Assembly (NCBI GenBank): GCA_040007395.1
Contig: JBDTVG010000034.1
Span: 1-17,024 of the forward strand
Length of the DNA: 17,024 nucleotides
Direction of reading: 5' to 3'
DNA from: DATGFK01 sp040007395
GTDB lineage: Bacteria; Chloroflexota; Anaerolineae; Aggregatilineales; UBA2796
Shown: one piece after another, positions 7,106-14,318 of the stretch
Layout: each line of letters opens with the position of its first letter
Position numbering within the stretch: the first letter of the stretch is position 1
Made by a program: the position numbers and the translations under genes
Notes under the pieces: generated by a model
What the model saw: only the letters and a program-made list of their open reading frames with translations
Database searches by the model: none
Told to the model about the DNA's origin: nothing

Positions 7106-7167
7106 TAGCGCTTCCCCACAAATTCAGCCATCCTGATGACCAAATCTATCATATAGCCCTCTACTTT

Positions 7168-7647
7168 TCACGCGCCCATCAATTTTGGCGATAGCAGCCA
7201 GATAAGCTGACCATGCAACTGGTTCGAATCAGCCAGATCGATCCGGGCGAAGCCACCTTTTTCCATGAGCACATTACCGCCCGTCAGCGTGGCAATGATA
7301 AGGCTAAAGTCTGGTTGATGACCAACCACCATGACCCGCTGTGCTTGCGGATACTGTGCAAGTAGCGCGTCAAGCGCCTCTATATCGCAGCCCGGCTTGA
7401 GCAGATCGTTTACCGCAAAATCTATATCCAACGCCTTCGCCACTGGTTTGGCGGTATCATAGGCACGCACCAGCGGACTCGTGACCAGCAGATCGATCTT
7501 GAGCTTCAGCTTGCGTAGATATTTGGCTTCGTCACGCATGGCAGCAATCCCTTCTTTGGTCAGGGGGCGCAATTCATCGTTTTCACCATGCCATACGTCA
7601 CGCTCAAAGGCAACACCGTGTCTCAGAAAATAGAGTTTTTCGACCAT
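7168..7647 (-). CDS. sixA: phosphohistidine phosphatase SixA
   Basis: This 159-residue histidine-phosphatase-superfamily protein has the catalytic motif LRHG with nucleophile His10, a conserved Arg in SPLVRAYDTA (Arg61) and the second catalytic His110 in VMVVGHQPD. Its short length and lack of extra domains match SixA, which removes phosphate from phosphohistidine in histidine phosphotransfer proteins, or relatives acting on other small phosphates. The start ATG is preceded by GAGG at a spacing of eight. Immediately after it, in the same direction, is the ECF sigma factor; a Fur-family gene is divergent from it. Whether it acts on the stand-alone receiver pathway encoded nearby cannot be told from sequence. 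Confidence 0.88.
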   Translation of the reverse strand: MVEKLYFLRHGVAFERDVWHGENDELRPLTKEGIAAMRDEAKYLRKLKLKIDLLVTSPLVRAYDTAKPVAKALDIDFAVNDLLKPGCDIEALDALLAQYPQAQRVMVVGHQPDFSLIIATLTGGNVLMEKGGFARIDLADSNQLHGQLIWLLSPKLMGA

Positions 7648-7683
7648 TTTTCTTACCTCATCTCTCCTTAGGCCGCCAAATCG

Positions 7684-7692
7684 TGCTACAAT
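7684..7692 (+). promoter_or_regulatory. extended -10 element for the Fur-family gene
   Basis: TGCTACAAT carries the TGn extension and TACAAT (five of six matches to the -10 consensus). No clear -35 box is found 16-18 nt upstream. The predicted transcription start near 7699 leaves a leader of about 26 nt to the GTG at 7725, which favours that start codon or the TTG at 7713. Confidence 0.45.
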
Positions 7693-7724
7693 AAAGATAT
7701 TATGGGTGAGGGTTGGAATGTACA

Positions 7725-8171
7725 GTGTCTGTTAAATTGACTACCGAATCTAAACACACGCGCAGCATTCAGACGATGCGCGAGTCAGGCTACAAACTGA
7801 CAGGTCCTCGGCTCACCATCCTTGAAATACTCGAACACAGCGCTGGGCATATTACCTCAGCGGAACTTCTGGCGCAGGTAGAACAGCGCGATCCGTCGAT
7901 TGGTAGGGCGAGCGTTTTCCGCACCCTCGATCTGATGATTAAACTGGGTATTGTGTGGACAACGGTGCAAGGTGGTTCCACCGTACATTATATGCTCATG
8001 CCGGGTGGACACCACCATCATATCATCTGTACGGCCTGCAACAAACTGATCGAGTTTGAGGACTGCCGCTTAGGGACATTGATCGACAATCTCCAGCGCG
8101 AATATGGCGTTCAGGTCGAAGGCCACTTGCTCGAATTATACGGCATCTGCAAGGACTGTCGCGAAAAATAA
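7725..8171 (+). CDS. Fur-family metal-dependent transcriptional regulator
   Basis: The 148-residue protein has a winged-helix DNA-binding half (GYKLTGPRLTILEILEHSAG through SIGRASVFRTLDLMIKLGIV) and a dimerisation half with the metal signature GGHHHHIICTACNKLIEFEDC and a C-terminal CKDC. The two CxxC pairs form the structural zinc site of the family; the His cluster contributes to metal sensing. It could be Fur, Zur or PerR; sequence alone does not decide. No ATG opens the frame: choices are GTG 7725 (GGA seven bases upstream, my pick), TTG 7713 or the internal ATG before RESGYKL. It is divergent from sixA, and its stop codon is only 3 nt from the end of the convergent glycosyltransferase gene. 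No neighbouring metal transporter reveals its regulon. Confidence 0.88.
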   Translation: MSVKLTTESKHTRSIQTMRESGYKLTGPRLTILEILEHSAGHITSAELLAQVEQRDPSIGRASVFRTLDLMIKLGIVWTTVQGGSTVHYMLMPGGHHHHIICTACNKLIEFEDCRLGTLIDNLQREYGVQVEGHLLELYGICKDCREK

Positions 8172-8174
8172 GGG

Positions 8175-10076
8175 TTACTGAATTGTATAGTGTCCAGCGA
8201 TAACCCATGTTGTCCCGGCATCGGCTCCGCTGGTGGGTAGTGGTTGTCCTGTTGCCGGATCGAGCACTGTTACCTCGATATTATACAGTCCCGGCGGCGT
8301 ATCAGGATTCAGATTCAGCGTAGAGATCGACTCCCAGATTTGCCCCTTTTGCCAACTGGTCACAGGGTCGCGACTTAATAATCTGGCAGTTGGATTGTCG
8401 TTCAGTTCGCCGCCGAACACCTGCCCGTTGCCATCGGTGAAGCGCACTCGTGGAACAAAATTAGCTCCCGGCTTGAGCGATTCCCAATATAGCGTAACTT
8501 GAACCCAATTACTCGGCGGGTGCAAGCGCGTATTATGGGCGCTGCCCTGCTGCACAGGTAACACCACACCGCGCAGCGCTACGACATCTCCGAATCGAGC
8601 ATCGAGTGGGTGAGCATCGGCAGGAAGTACGGTCTTTTGTGGCATGAGATCGTAGTACGAAACGGGAATATTCATCGGGTAGACTTTTGTGCCGAATACC
8701 GCATGGGTGCTGAACCACTCATCCAGCAAATTATCTGGATCAGTCGCGGGAACCTGAAAGCGCACGATCCAAACCCCTGTCGCGTCTTTGGTCACAAAGG
8801 GCAGAATCGTATCGAGATCCACGCCGCGTGTGACTCCTTGAAATACGCCCACGACTCTTGCGTTGCCGTGATAGTGATATTTGAATAGTTCTGCCGCCCA
8901 ATCTGGCGCGACTAAAACCATATCGCCGGGGCGCTCATGTTGTTCGATAAACTGAGCTGCCGCCACTGGATCGTCGCGCACACTGTGATCGAGATCGCGC
9001 AATGTACCTGCACCAAGTAACGTAACCAATATTACGAGTAACAACGTGCGAATGGTGCGGCGCGGAATCATTAGCAAACTTCCCGCTAGTAATATTATCG
9101 CCAACGGTGCAAAAGCGGTCAGGTAGAACGTCTTGTAGATATGTGCCGCCCACGCCAAGACACTCATGGCACCAACCCAGATCCAGAACAGGAACAGTAC
9201 GGGCATCAAGCGCTTTCCGAAACGCCGCCACAACAATACACTCAGCAATACCGCCAGCGGAACCATCGCCAGAATCAGTAGGCGTTCGGTGATCAGCCGA
9301 TGGGCGACCAGCACCGCGATTAGTGTGCCGGGAATATCCAATGGATCGCTGAAGTTATAGAAACTGAATTGTGCGCCAAGTTTGCTGCCAGAGCGATAGT
9401 AAGCCCACACAGGGCCAAGATACGGGAGCGTGAGAAATGCCGCCAACACGAACCATAGCAACCCCGCCAGCACTACCTTCCACCGTCGAAGGTTGCCGAG
9501 GATAACAACTACTCCCAGTCCAACGAACGCGATCACACCCAAACTGTGGGTATAGACCGCCGCCAAACCGCACATCGCCGCGCTGCCAGCCCACCACATT
9601 CGCCGCCTATCGCCGCTGATCGCCAATACAGCACAGTAAGCGCCAAGCGTGACAAATAGGGTCAATAGCGTATACATGCGAATCAGGTAGCCAGAGAAGA
9701 TTAGCAGCGGCGCGACGATCCACAACACCCCGGCAATCAAGCCACCTTCGCGACCATATAAGCGCACTGCACAACGCATCACTACTGCGCCTGTCAGCAG
9801 ATCGATCAAGATATTCATCAGGTGCAGCGAGAGCAAGCTATCGCCTGCAAGAGTAGTCCAACCTTTGAGTACCAGATAATGCAGTGGTGGGTGAATATCC
9901 AACCGCAGCGCCAATAGGCCATTGATAATCGTAGCGGGATCGTTGCGCGATATGATCAGACTCGTTATATCGTCGCCGTCCAGCCCGAAGAAATCATGCA
10001 CAGCTAGCCGGATCGCGAAGCCAACTAGCAATATCGCAGCCGCAAGCATAATAAATTTTGTGCTAGATAGACGCAT
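8175..10076 (-). CDS. GT-C fold membrane glycosyltransferase (GT39/ArnT-like) with C-terminal beta-sandwich domain
   Basis: The 633-residue protein opens with a membrane helix (about 8-24) and an external loop holding the acidic pair in LDGDDIT (Asp35/Asp36) and the HPPLHY motif (62-67), the hallmarks of PMT/ArnT-type transferases that use polyprenyl-phosphate sugars. Roughly ten further hydrophobic helices run to about residue 370. The last 135 residues (about 499-633) are soluble and look like a beta-sandwich (NWVQVTLYWESLKPGANF, PPGLYNIEVTVLDP), an extension I associate with Chloroflexota enzymes of this kind; it should face outside the cell. The frame extends to 10145, but ATG 10076 begins the first helix properly and leaves an 8-nt gap to the hydrolase stop, so the two are probably coupled. 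The acceptor, lipid or protein, is unknown. Confidence 0.87.
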   Translation of the reverse strand: MRLSSTKFIMLAAAILLVGFAIRLAVHDFFGLDGDDITSLIISRNDPATIINGLLALRLDIHPPLHYLVLKGWTTLAGDSLLSLHLMNILIDLLTGAVVMRCAVRLYGREGGLIAGVLWIVAPLLIFSGYLIRMYTLLTLFVTLGAYCAVLAISGDRRRMWWAGSAAMCGLAAVYTHSLGVIAFVGLGVVVILGNLRRWKVVLAGLLWFVLAAFLTLPYLGPVWAYYRSGSKLGAQFSFYNFSDPLDIPGTLIAVLVAHRLITERLLILAMVPLAVLLSVLLWRRFGKRLMPVLFLFWIWVGAMSVLAWAAHIYKTFYLTAFAPLAIILLAGSLLMIPRRTIRTLLLVILVTLLGAGTLRDLDHSVRDDPVAAAQFIEQHERPGDMVLVAPDWAAELFKYHYHGNARVVGVFQGVTRGVDLDTILPFVTKDATGVWIVRFQVPATDPDNLLDEWFSTHAVFGTKVYPMNIPVSYYDLMPQKTVLPADAHPLDARFGDVVALRGVVLPVQQGSAHNTRLHPPSNWVQVTLYWESLKPGANFVPRVRFTDGNGQVFGGELNDNPTARLLSRDPVTSWQKGQIWESISTLNLNPDTPPGLYNIEVTVLDPATGQPLPTSGADAGTTWVIAGHYTIQ

Positions 10077-10084
10077 AAGGTCTT

Positions 10085-10930
10085 TTATGAATGGGCTGGA
10101 GCACGAAGCTCTCCCGTACCCTGATGCGCCGCCATCCACACCCATATATCCGCTAGCACCCGCGCCTTTTCTGGCTCGTTCAGGATCTCGTGATACAACC
10201 CCTCGTAGATCTTGATCGTTTTATCAGGGCTGCTTACGCCGTCGTAGACATCCTGTGCATACTTCGGGTTGGCAAGCCGATCCAGACTACCGTGCAGGAT
10301 CAGAATAGGTAGCGTAATTTTGCCGAGATTGGCGCGAACCGTATCGCCAGCCTCGACCAGTTCAACACCGACACGAGCAGTCACTTGAGTATGCAAAACA
10401 TCGGGATCGGTTTCGTAATCTTTGACCACCTGTGGATCTTTGGAAAGCGTCGAAACATCTGGCGGAGGAACAATGCCCAAACGTGGCGCGACCCGACTCA
10501 AAAAGCGGGCCACCATTTGCATTGGCGCAGGGATTTCTGCATTAGATCGCACATAGGGCGCTGAGACAATTAACCCATTGAGCGTCGATTGATTCTTGAT
10601 CGCGTAATACAGCGCTAGCAACCCGCCGACACTGTGGCCTAGCAAGAACAATGGCCCTCTCTGTTCCTCGCGGGCACGGGCGATCACGCGCTTGAGATCA
10701 TCGTACAGCAGGTCAAAGCGATCAAAATAGCCCAGTTTTGTACCTCGGTTCCGTCCATGCCCACGATGATCCGCCGCATAGATCGCGTAGCCTTGCTGCA
10801 CAAAGTAATCCGCCACATGCTGGTAGCGTCCACTGTGTTCGCCATAGCCATGTGCAATAACGATAATCCCTTTGACATTATTATCTTTGGGCAACCAGAT
10901 CCGCGTTGCCTGATTGAGAGCATCTTGCAT
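10085..10930 (-). CDS. alpha/beta hydrolase, monoacylglycerol lipase/lysophospholipase-like
   Basis: The 281-residue protein belongs to the serine-aminopeptidase/monoacylglycerol lipase branch of alpha/beta hydrolases. It shows the oxyanion-hole motif HGYGEHSGRY (27-36), DHRGHGRNRG (54-63), the nucleophile elbow GHSVGG with Ser100, an acid in HGSLDRLANP (Asp217) and the catalytic His247 in EGLYHEIL. Such enzymes release fatty acids from mono- or lysoglycerolipids. There is no signal peptide, so it acts in the cytoplasm or at the inner membrane. It lies 44 nt after the cysteine desulfurase and 8 nt before the membrane glycosyltransferase. Before its ATG only a weak GAG is present, within a pair of TTGTAAACG repeats (forward strand, 10930-10938 and 10945-10953). 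Confidence 0.92.
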   Translation of the reverse strand: MQDALNQATRIWLPKDNNVKGIIVIAHGYGEHSGRYQHVADYFVQQGYAIYAADHRGHGRNRGTKLGYFDRFDLLYDDLKRVIARAREEQRGPLFLLGHSVGGLLALYYAIKNQSTLNGLIVSAPYVRSNAEIPAPMQMVARFLSRVAPRLGIVPPPDVSTLSKDPQVVKDYETDPDVLHTQVTARVGVELVEAGDTVRANLGKITLPILILHGSLDRLANPKYAQDVYDGVSSPDKTIKIYEGLYHEILNEPEKARVLADIWVWMAAHQGTGELRAPAHS

Positions 10931-10971
10931 TGTAAACGCTCATTTTGTAAACGAACTATTTTTTGTTGGGG

Positions 10972-10985
10972 AGACTATATAGTCT
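10972..10985. repeat. 14-bp perfect palindrome at the desulfurase/hydrolase junction
   Basis: AGACTATATAGTCT is its own reverse complement and overlaps the last codons and stop of the cysteine desulfurase gene. Together with two TTGTAAACG copies spaced 15 bp apart (10930 and 10945), it lies just upstream of the hydrolase start. It may be an operator, a processing site or chance. Confidence 0.35.
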
Positions 10986-12156
10986 GAGCCACACGTACCT
11001 TGCGAATCTTCTGCACCGCATCGGGGATCACTTGCAACGCCCGATCAATGTCTGCATCAGTGGTGAGTCGTCCCACTGTCAGGCGGAGACTGCCTAGCGC
11101 TAGCGCCGGATCATAGCCCATTGCACACAGCACCTCGGATGGCTCAGGGTTGCCTGTGTTACATGCCGATCCGCTGCTTGCGGCGATGCCCTGCATATCG
11201 AGGTGCATCAGCAGTGTATTACCATTGATTCCCTCGAAAACAAAGCTGGCATGATTTGGCAGACGATCCTGATCAGTTGCGCCTGTCAGACACACACCGG
11301 GGACAGTTGCCAAGATCCCTTCGATCAGGCGATTTCGCAGGTGGCGGTAATGGGTTGTCCAAGCTTCAAGATCAGCATAAGCCAATTCGAGCGCCTTTGC
11401 CATCCCGACAATCAACGGCACATTATGAGTACCAGCGCGTAGATTGCGCTCTTGCCCGCCGCCACTCTGCGAAGGCAGCAAGTTCACGCCATCACGCACA
11501 TAGAGCAATCCTACGCCCTTTGGCCCGTAGAATTTGTGCGCTGAGAGTGCCAGCATATCTACGCCTAACGCCTTTACATCCAGCGACAATTGTCCGGCGG
11601 CTTGTACTGCATCGGTATGGAACAACGCGCCGTACTGGTGTGCCAGCGCTGCCAATGCTGCGATAGGCTGGATCGTGCCGACTTCATTGTTGGCATACAT
11701 CAGGCTCACGATAATCGTTTGATCACACAACGCCGCTGCCAGCATGTCAGGCGTGATTCTGCTCTCGTGGTCGGGATGCAGCCATTCAACCTTAACCTCT
11801 GCCAAGTCTGCAAGCTGCGCGACAGTATTGCTCACGGCATGATGTTCGGTTCGCGCCGAGATGATATAGCCGTGTTTGCCTTGCTGCCGTGCGGTTAAGA
11901 TCGAGCCACGCAGCGCAAGGTTATCGCTTTCTGTGCCGCAGCTTGTGAAGATAATCTCGTTGGGTTCACAGTTCAAGATGTTAGCGATCTGGTCACGGGC
12001 TTGTTCGACTGCGCCATTTGCTTTACGCCCGAAGCGATGGGTAGACGAAGGATTGCCATAGTCCTCAGAGAAATAGGGCAGCATCGCTTCGACCACACGC
12101 GGATCGGTAGGTGTGGTAGCGGCATAGTCAAGATAGATCGACTGATTCGGGGTCAT
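10975..12156 (-). CDS. cysteine desulfurase (NifS/IscS class)
   Basis: This 393-residue pyridoxal-phosphate enzyme takes sulfur from cysteine and passes it on for iron-sulfur clusters or thiolated tRNA. It begins with the typical IYLDYAATTP, and shows TEHHAV (103-108), Asp182 in FHTDAVQ, the cofactor lysine Lys208 in LSAHKFYGPKGVG, and the sulfur-carrying Cys332 in ASSGSACNTG, which is the class I loop. The length is normal. No scaffold (iscU), ferredoxin or tRNA thiolase gene is adjacent, so I give no symbol: it could serve housekeeping cluster assembly or tRNA modification. The region before the ATG is poor in ribosome-binding signal (AACCCCT), although the start fits the family. A terminator at 12208-12240 insulates it from the gene upstream. 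Confidence 0.95.
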   Translation of the reverse strand: MTPNQSIYLDYAATTPTDPRVVEAMLPYFSEDYGNPSSTHRFGRKANGAVEQARDQIANILNCEPNEIIFTSCGTESDNLALRGSILTARQQGKHGYIISARTEHHAVSNTVAQLADLAEVKVEWLHPDHESRITPDMLAAALCDQTIIVSLMYANNEVGTIQPIAALAALAHQYGALFHTDAVQAAGQLSLDVKALGVDMLALSAHKFYGPKGVGLLYVRDGVNLLPSQSGGGQERNLRAGTHNVPLIVGMAKALELAYADLEAWTTHYRHLRNRLIEGILATVPGVCLTGATDQDRLPNHASFVFEGINGNTLLMHLDMQGIAASSGSACNTGNPEPSEVLCAMGYDPALALGSLRLTVGRLTTDADIDRALQVIPDAVQKIRKVRVAQTI

Positions 12157-12207
12157 AGGGGTTTGTTGCCCACAGCATACTTTCTACGGTGCGGCCTATT
12201 CTACAAC

Positions 12208-12240
12208 AAAAAGCGCCCCGACCCTATGATCTGGCGGGGC
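12208..12240 (-). terminator. Rho-independent terminator of the DUF1963 transcript
   Basis: On the reverse strand a stem GCCCCG (12240-12235) / CGGGGC (12220-12215) with a 14-nt loop is followed by GC and TTTTT (12212-12208). It lies downstream of the DUF1963 gene and upstream of the cysteine desulfurase, so it separates the two transcription units. Confidence 0.7.
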
Positions 12241-12324
12241 AAATGAGACACTGTAGGGTTAAATTGATCGCTGCTGCACAGTATTCAGGTTGGTCATTAC
12301 GCTCACCATACACTGACGATTGAG

Positions 12325-13200
12325 CTAAAGAAACTGCATCTCCAGCCACACCCGTGTAAAGTCGCGCACGCGGAGTCGTTCTCGTTCGATGCAATAATAC
12401 AGTAAGCCACCTGCCCAATCCATATTGAGATCGCTAGAGGAACTAAGCTGAAACAACACTGTCCAGCGCTGGTTGAGATCGCGTTCGAGAGCAAGTCTTT
12501 CTTCCGGAGTTACCCGCCGCCAACGATCCGTCTGATCGGCTGCCTCAATAAAGGGTAGCCCATCCAGTTCAAACGGAGAACCTAGCCGTTGATGATCCTC
12601 GAATTCGCCAAAGGTAATTTCAAAGTCAATGTTGAGTAACGTAGTGCGTTCATGGGTGGTCAATTTGAGCGGGAAAAGTGTTTCTGAATTGGGGCTGGGA
12701 ATAGTCAGGGTATGGCTAAGATTCACTGCACAGCATGGGTAAAACTCGTCTTCGGGCAGGTCATCTGTTGGCTCAAAGCGTGCCAATGTCGAAGGATCGC
12801 ACTCGAAATAGTGTACCTGCCATCCCTTATACATATCCTCACGCGAATGCACGGGTAGCGGAAGTCCAATCGACCAATCTGTGAAGAACGGTTCACCACT
12901 CGGTTCGCCAAAAAATGACAGCAATCCGTGATCGGGTAGCAACCCTTCATGATCGAATGGGTGTGTCTCCGCCATATTGAACTGCCCGATAAAGCCTAGT
13001 GCTTCATGCCAGTAGGGGTAGGAAAATTCCGGCGGTAGGTCGGGGAAGCCCCCCATTTTAGAAGCCCCAATGGGAATATCGGCCTCGTTTGCCGGAGTAG
13101 TCTGCACGCGAACCGTTGGACGCGCCTGTGCAACTATCTCGTCGGCAATGTGATCTAGTTTTGACTTGCGCAGTAGTTGGCGTAAGGCTTGCTCATCCAT
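12325..13200 (-). CDS. DUF1963/YwqG-family protein
   Basis: The 291-residue protein carries the DUF1963 signature: SKMGGFPDLPPEF, a following LGFIGQFNMAET strand, LPDHGLLSFFGE, and near the end DLNMDWAGGLLYYCIERERL and a VWLEMQ tail. The family, typified by Bacillus subtilis YwqG, is widespread but has no established biochemical role; relatives are often found near polymorphic toxin genes, though none is seen here. I place the start at ATG 13200. The frame continues without a stop through the upstream VOC gene to 13611, but that continuity comes from a frameshift in the VOC gene (see that entry). The true VOC stop (13226-13228) would leave a 25-nt gap, normal operon spacing. The ribosome binding site is weak (GGAAGG lies about 19 nt upstream). 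Confidence 0.8.
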   Translation of the reverse strand: MDEQALRQLLRKSKLDHIADEIVAQARPTVRVQTTPANEADIPIGASKMGGFPDLPPEFSYPYWHEALGFIGQFNMAETHPFDHEGLLPDHGLLSFFGEPSGEPFFTDWSIGLPLPVHSREDMYKGWQVHYFECDPSTLARFEPTDDLPEDEFYPCCAVNLSHTLTIPSPNSETLFPLKLTTHERTTLLNIDFEITFGEFEDHQRLGSPFELDGLPFIEAADQTDRWRRVTPEERLALERDLNQRWTVLFQLSSSSDLNMDWAGGLLYYCIERERLRVRDFTRVWLEMQFL

Positions 13201-13225
13201 CGTTTTGACAGCCCATGTCCTTCCA

Positions 13226-13611
13226 TCAAGTAGCCTGAGCGATCTGGATAAGATTCCCACAGGTGTCGTCGAGTACAGCGATGGTGACTGGTTCCATTGC
13301 AGTTGGCTCCATCGTGAATGTACCCCCAGATTTTTCAGTCTGGCATATTCTGTTTGAATGTCATCCACTGCAAAGGACGTTGCCGCAATACCTTGCTTGA
13401 AAATCGCTTCTTGAAGTGTCTGCGCCGCTGGATTGTCGTTTGGTTCAAGCAGTAGTTCAACATCATTCGGACTTTCCGGTGAGACAACCGTTAACCATTT
13501 GAACTGCCCCACTGGAACATCGGATTTTTTAACGAAGCCTAAAACTTCTGTATAAAACTTTAGCGCCTTGTCCTGATTATCTACAAATATACTGGTCAAC
13601 TTAATCTTCAT
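13226..13611 (-). pseudogene. VOC (glyoxalase/bleomycin-resistance) protein gene with a one-base frameshift
   Basis: From ATG 13611 the protein reads as a VOC-superfamily member: MKIKLTSIFVDNQDKALKFY, then VELLLEP, FAVDDIQTEYARLKNLGV. After GVH (about 13318) the reading frame loses all family likeness. One frame over, the reverse strand reads TMEPTAMEPVTIAVLDDTCG then NLIQIAQAT and a stop at 13228-13226, the canonical end of this family. Insertion of one base in the sequence GTACATTCACG (a TTC codon reduced to TC) would restore a 128-residue protein beginning GVHFTMEP. So the gene has lost one T, by mutation or sequencing error. Related VOC proteins act as metal-dependent lyases, dioxygenases or drug-binding proteins; the substrate here is not known. 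DUF1963 follows in the same transcript. Confidence 0.85.
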
Positions 13612-13647
13612 AGGGTGCTTCTTCTTGAGAATCGGGTCATCCCTTCG

Positions 13648-13680
13648 ATTTTACCATGCGAGTGTGACACTTAATGACAC
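13648..13680 (-). promoter_or_regulatory. extended -10 promoter of the VOC gene with a GTGTCA direct repeat and palindrome at -35
   Basis: On the reverse strand TGGTAAAAT (13656-13648) is a TGn extended -10 box. Upstream, GTGTCA occurs twice exactly 10 bp apart (13680-13675 and 13670-13665), separated by TTAA, and AGTGTGACACT (13661-13671) is palindromic around one central base. One helical turn of spacing over the -35 region suggests an operator for a regulator. Confidence 0.45.
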
Positions 13681-13714
13681 ATTGACTCGGCAAGATCATC
13701 GTCACCGAGTCAAT
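13681..13714. terminator. 10-bp inverted repeat downstream of the GyrI-like gene
   Basis: ATTGACTCGG (13681-13690) and CCGAGTCAAT (13705-13714) form a perfect 10-bp stem with a 14-nt loop. It lies 44 nt after the stop of the GyrI-like gene and upstream of the VOC promoter. There is no T run, so it may be a factor-assisted terminator or a regulatory site. Confidence 0.5.
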
Positions 13715-13758
13715 ATAGTGATCAATGGCTGTAGACAACCCTTTCAAACCGCATCAGG

Positions 13759-14271
13759 TTACTGAGGTTGATTGTCTGCCAGTCGAATCGCAATCTCTGT
13801 CTCCCATTTGTCAGAATTGGGTTCTTTGCTGGGATCAGTGATATACGTCTCGTAACGCGAACGGAACGCATCGCCCGCTGGATCATCCCACCTGTCCCAG
13901 ACGATCCCCTTTTCCTGTGCCCATTCGATCAGCGCACGAGTCGCTTCCATCAGGCCAGAATAATGTCCAGTGTATAGCAATGTGGCGTAGCGACCCGCTG
14001 GCAGAACCCCCACGGCAATACGGTCATTACCCTCCAAAGGGGTTGCGACAGGCCAGCCCATCTCAACATCGAGTTTCCCCGGCATATTGATGATATGATA
14101 TCGGATGAAAGGATCGCCTGTGGGTGATACACCTTGCTTTTCCAACCAAGCCCGGACTTCGCTATGCAATTGCGGAATGATACCTGATCCAAATTCTTGC
14201 ATCGTTAGTTGGGTTCGGATTCCTACGCACGGTTGATCATTACGATTCTCTAGCTTTGGTTCGCTAATCAT
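13759..14271 (-). CDS. free-standing GyrI-like small-molecule-binding protein
   Basis: The 170-residue protein is a stand-alone GyrI-like (SHV-type) domain, the fold that forms the drug-binding half of BmrR-type regulators. Visible family features: the opening MISEPKLENRNDQPCVGIRT, VGVLPAGRYATLLYTGHYSG, an ALIEWAQEKGI helix and a RYETYITDP strand with the acidic position expected in the ligand pocket. Such single-domain proteins bind, and in some cases hydrolyse, hydrophobic cations. I choose ATG 14271, which has AAGGAG nine bases upstream; the ATG at 14322 overlaps the MerR stop as ATGA and would add 17 residues unlike the family. The gene directly follows the MerR regulator, whose effector domain has the same fold, so both probably sense or buffer the same compound. 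Confidence 0.87.
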   Translation of the reverse strand: MISEPKLENRNDQPCVGIRTQLTMQEFGSGIIPQLHSEVRAWLEKQGVSPTGDPFIRYHIINMPGKLDVEMGWPVATPLEGNDRIAVGVLPAGRYATLLYTGHYSGLMEATRALIEWAQEKGIVWDRWDDPAGDAFRSRYETYITDPSKEPNSDKWETEIAIRLADNQPQ

Positions 14272-14318
14272 GAATGTCTCTCCTTGATATTGGACAAGCC
14301 GTGAACAAAAATCTCCAA

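Noticed and set aside
4435..7647. A complete two-component phosphorelay made of the response regulator and SixA
   Set aside because: They are on separate transcription units and no histidine kinase or phosphotransfer protein is present, so the link is not supported.
12325..13611. A genuine VOC-DUF1963 fusion protein
   Set aside because: The linking segment is non-protein-like in this frame, and the next frame encodes the expected VOC C terminus with a stop.
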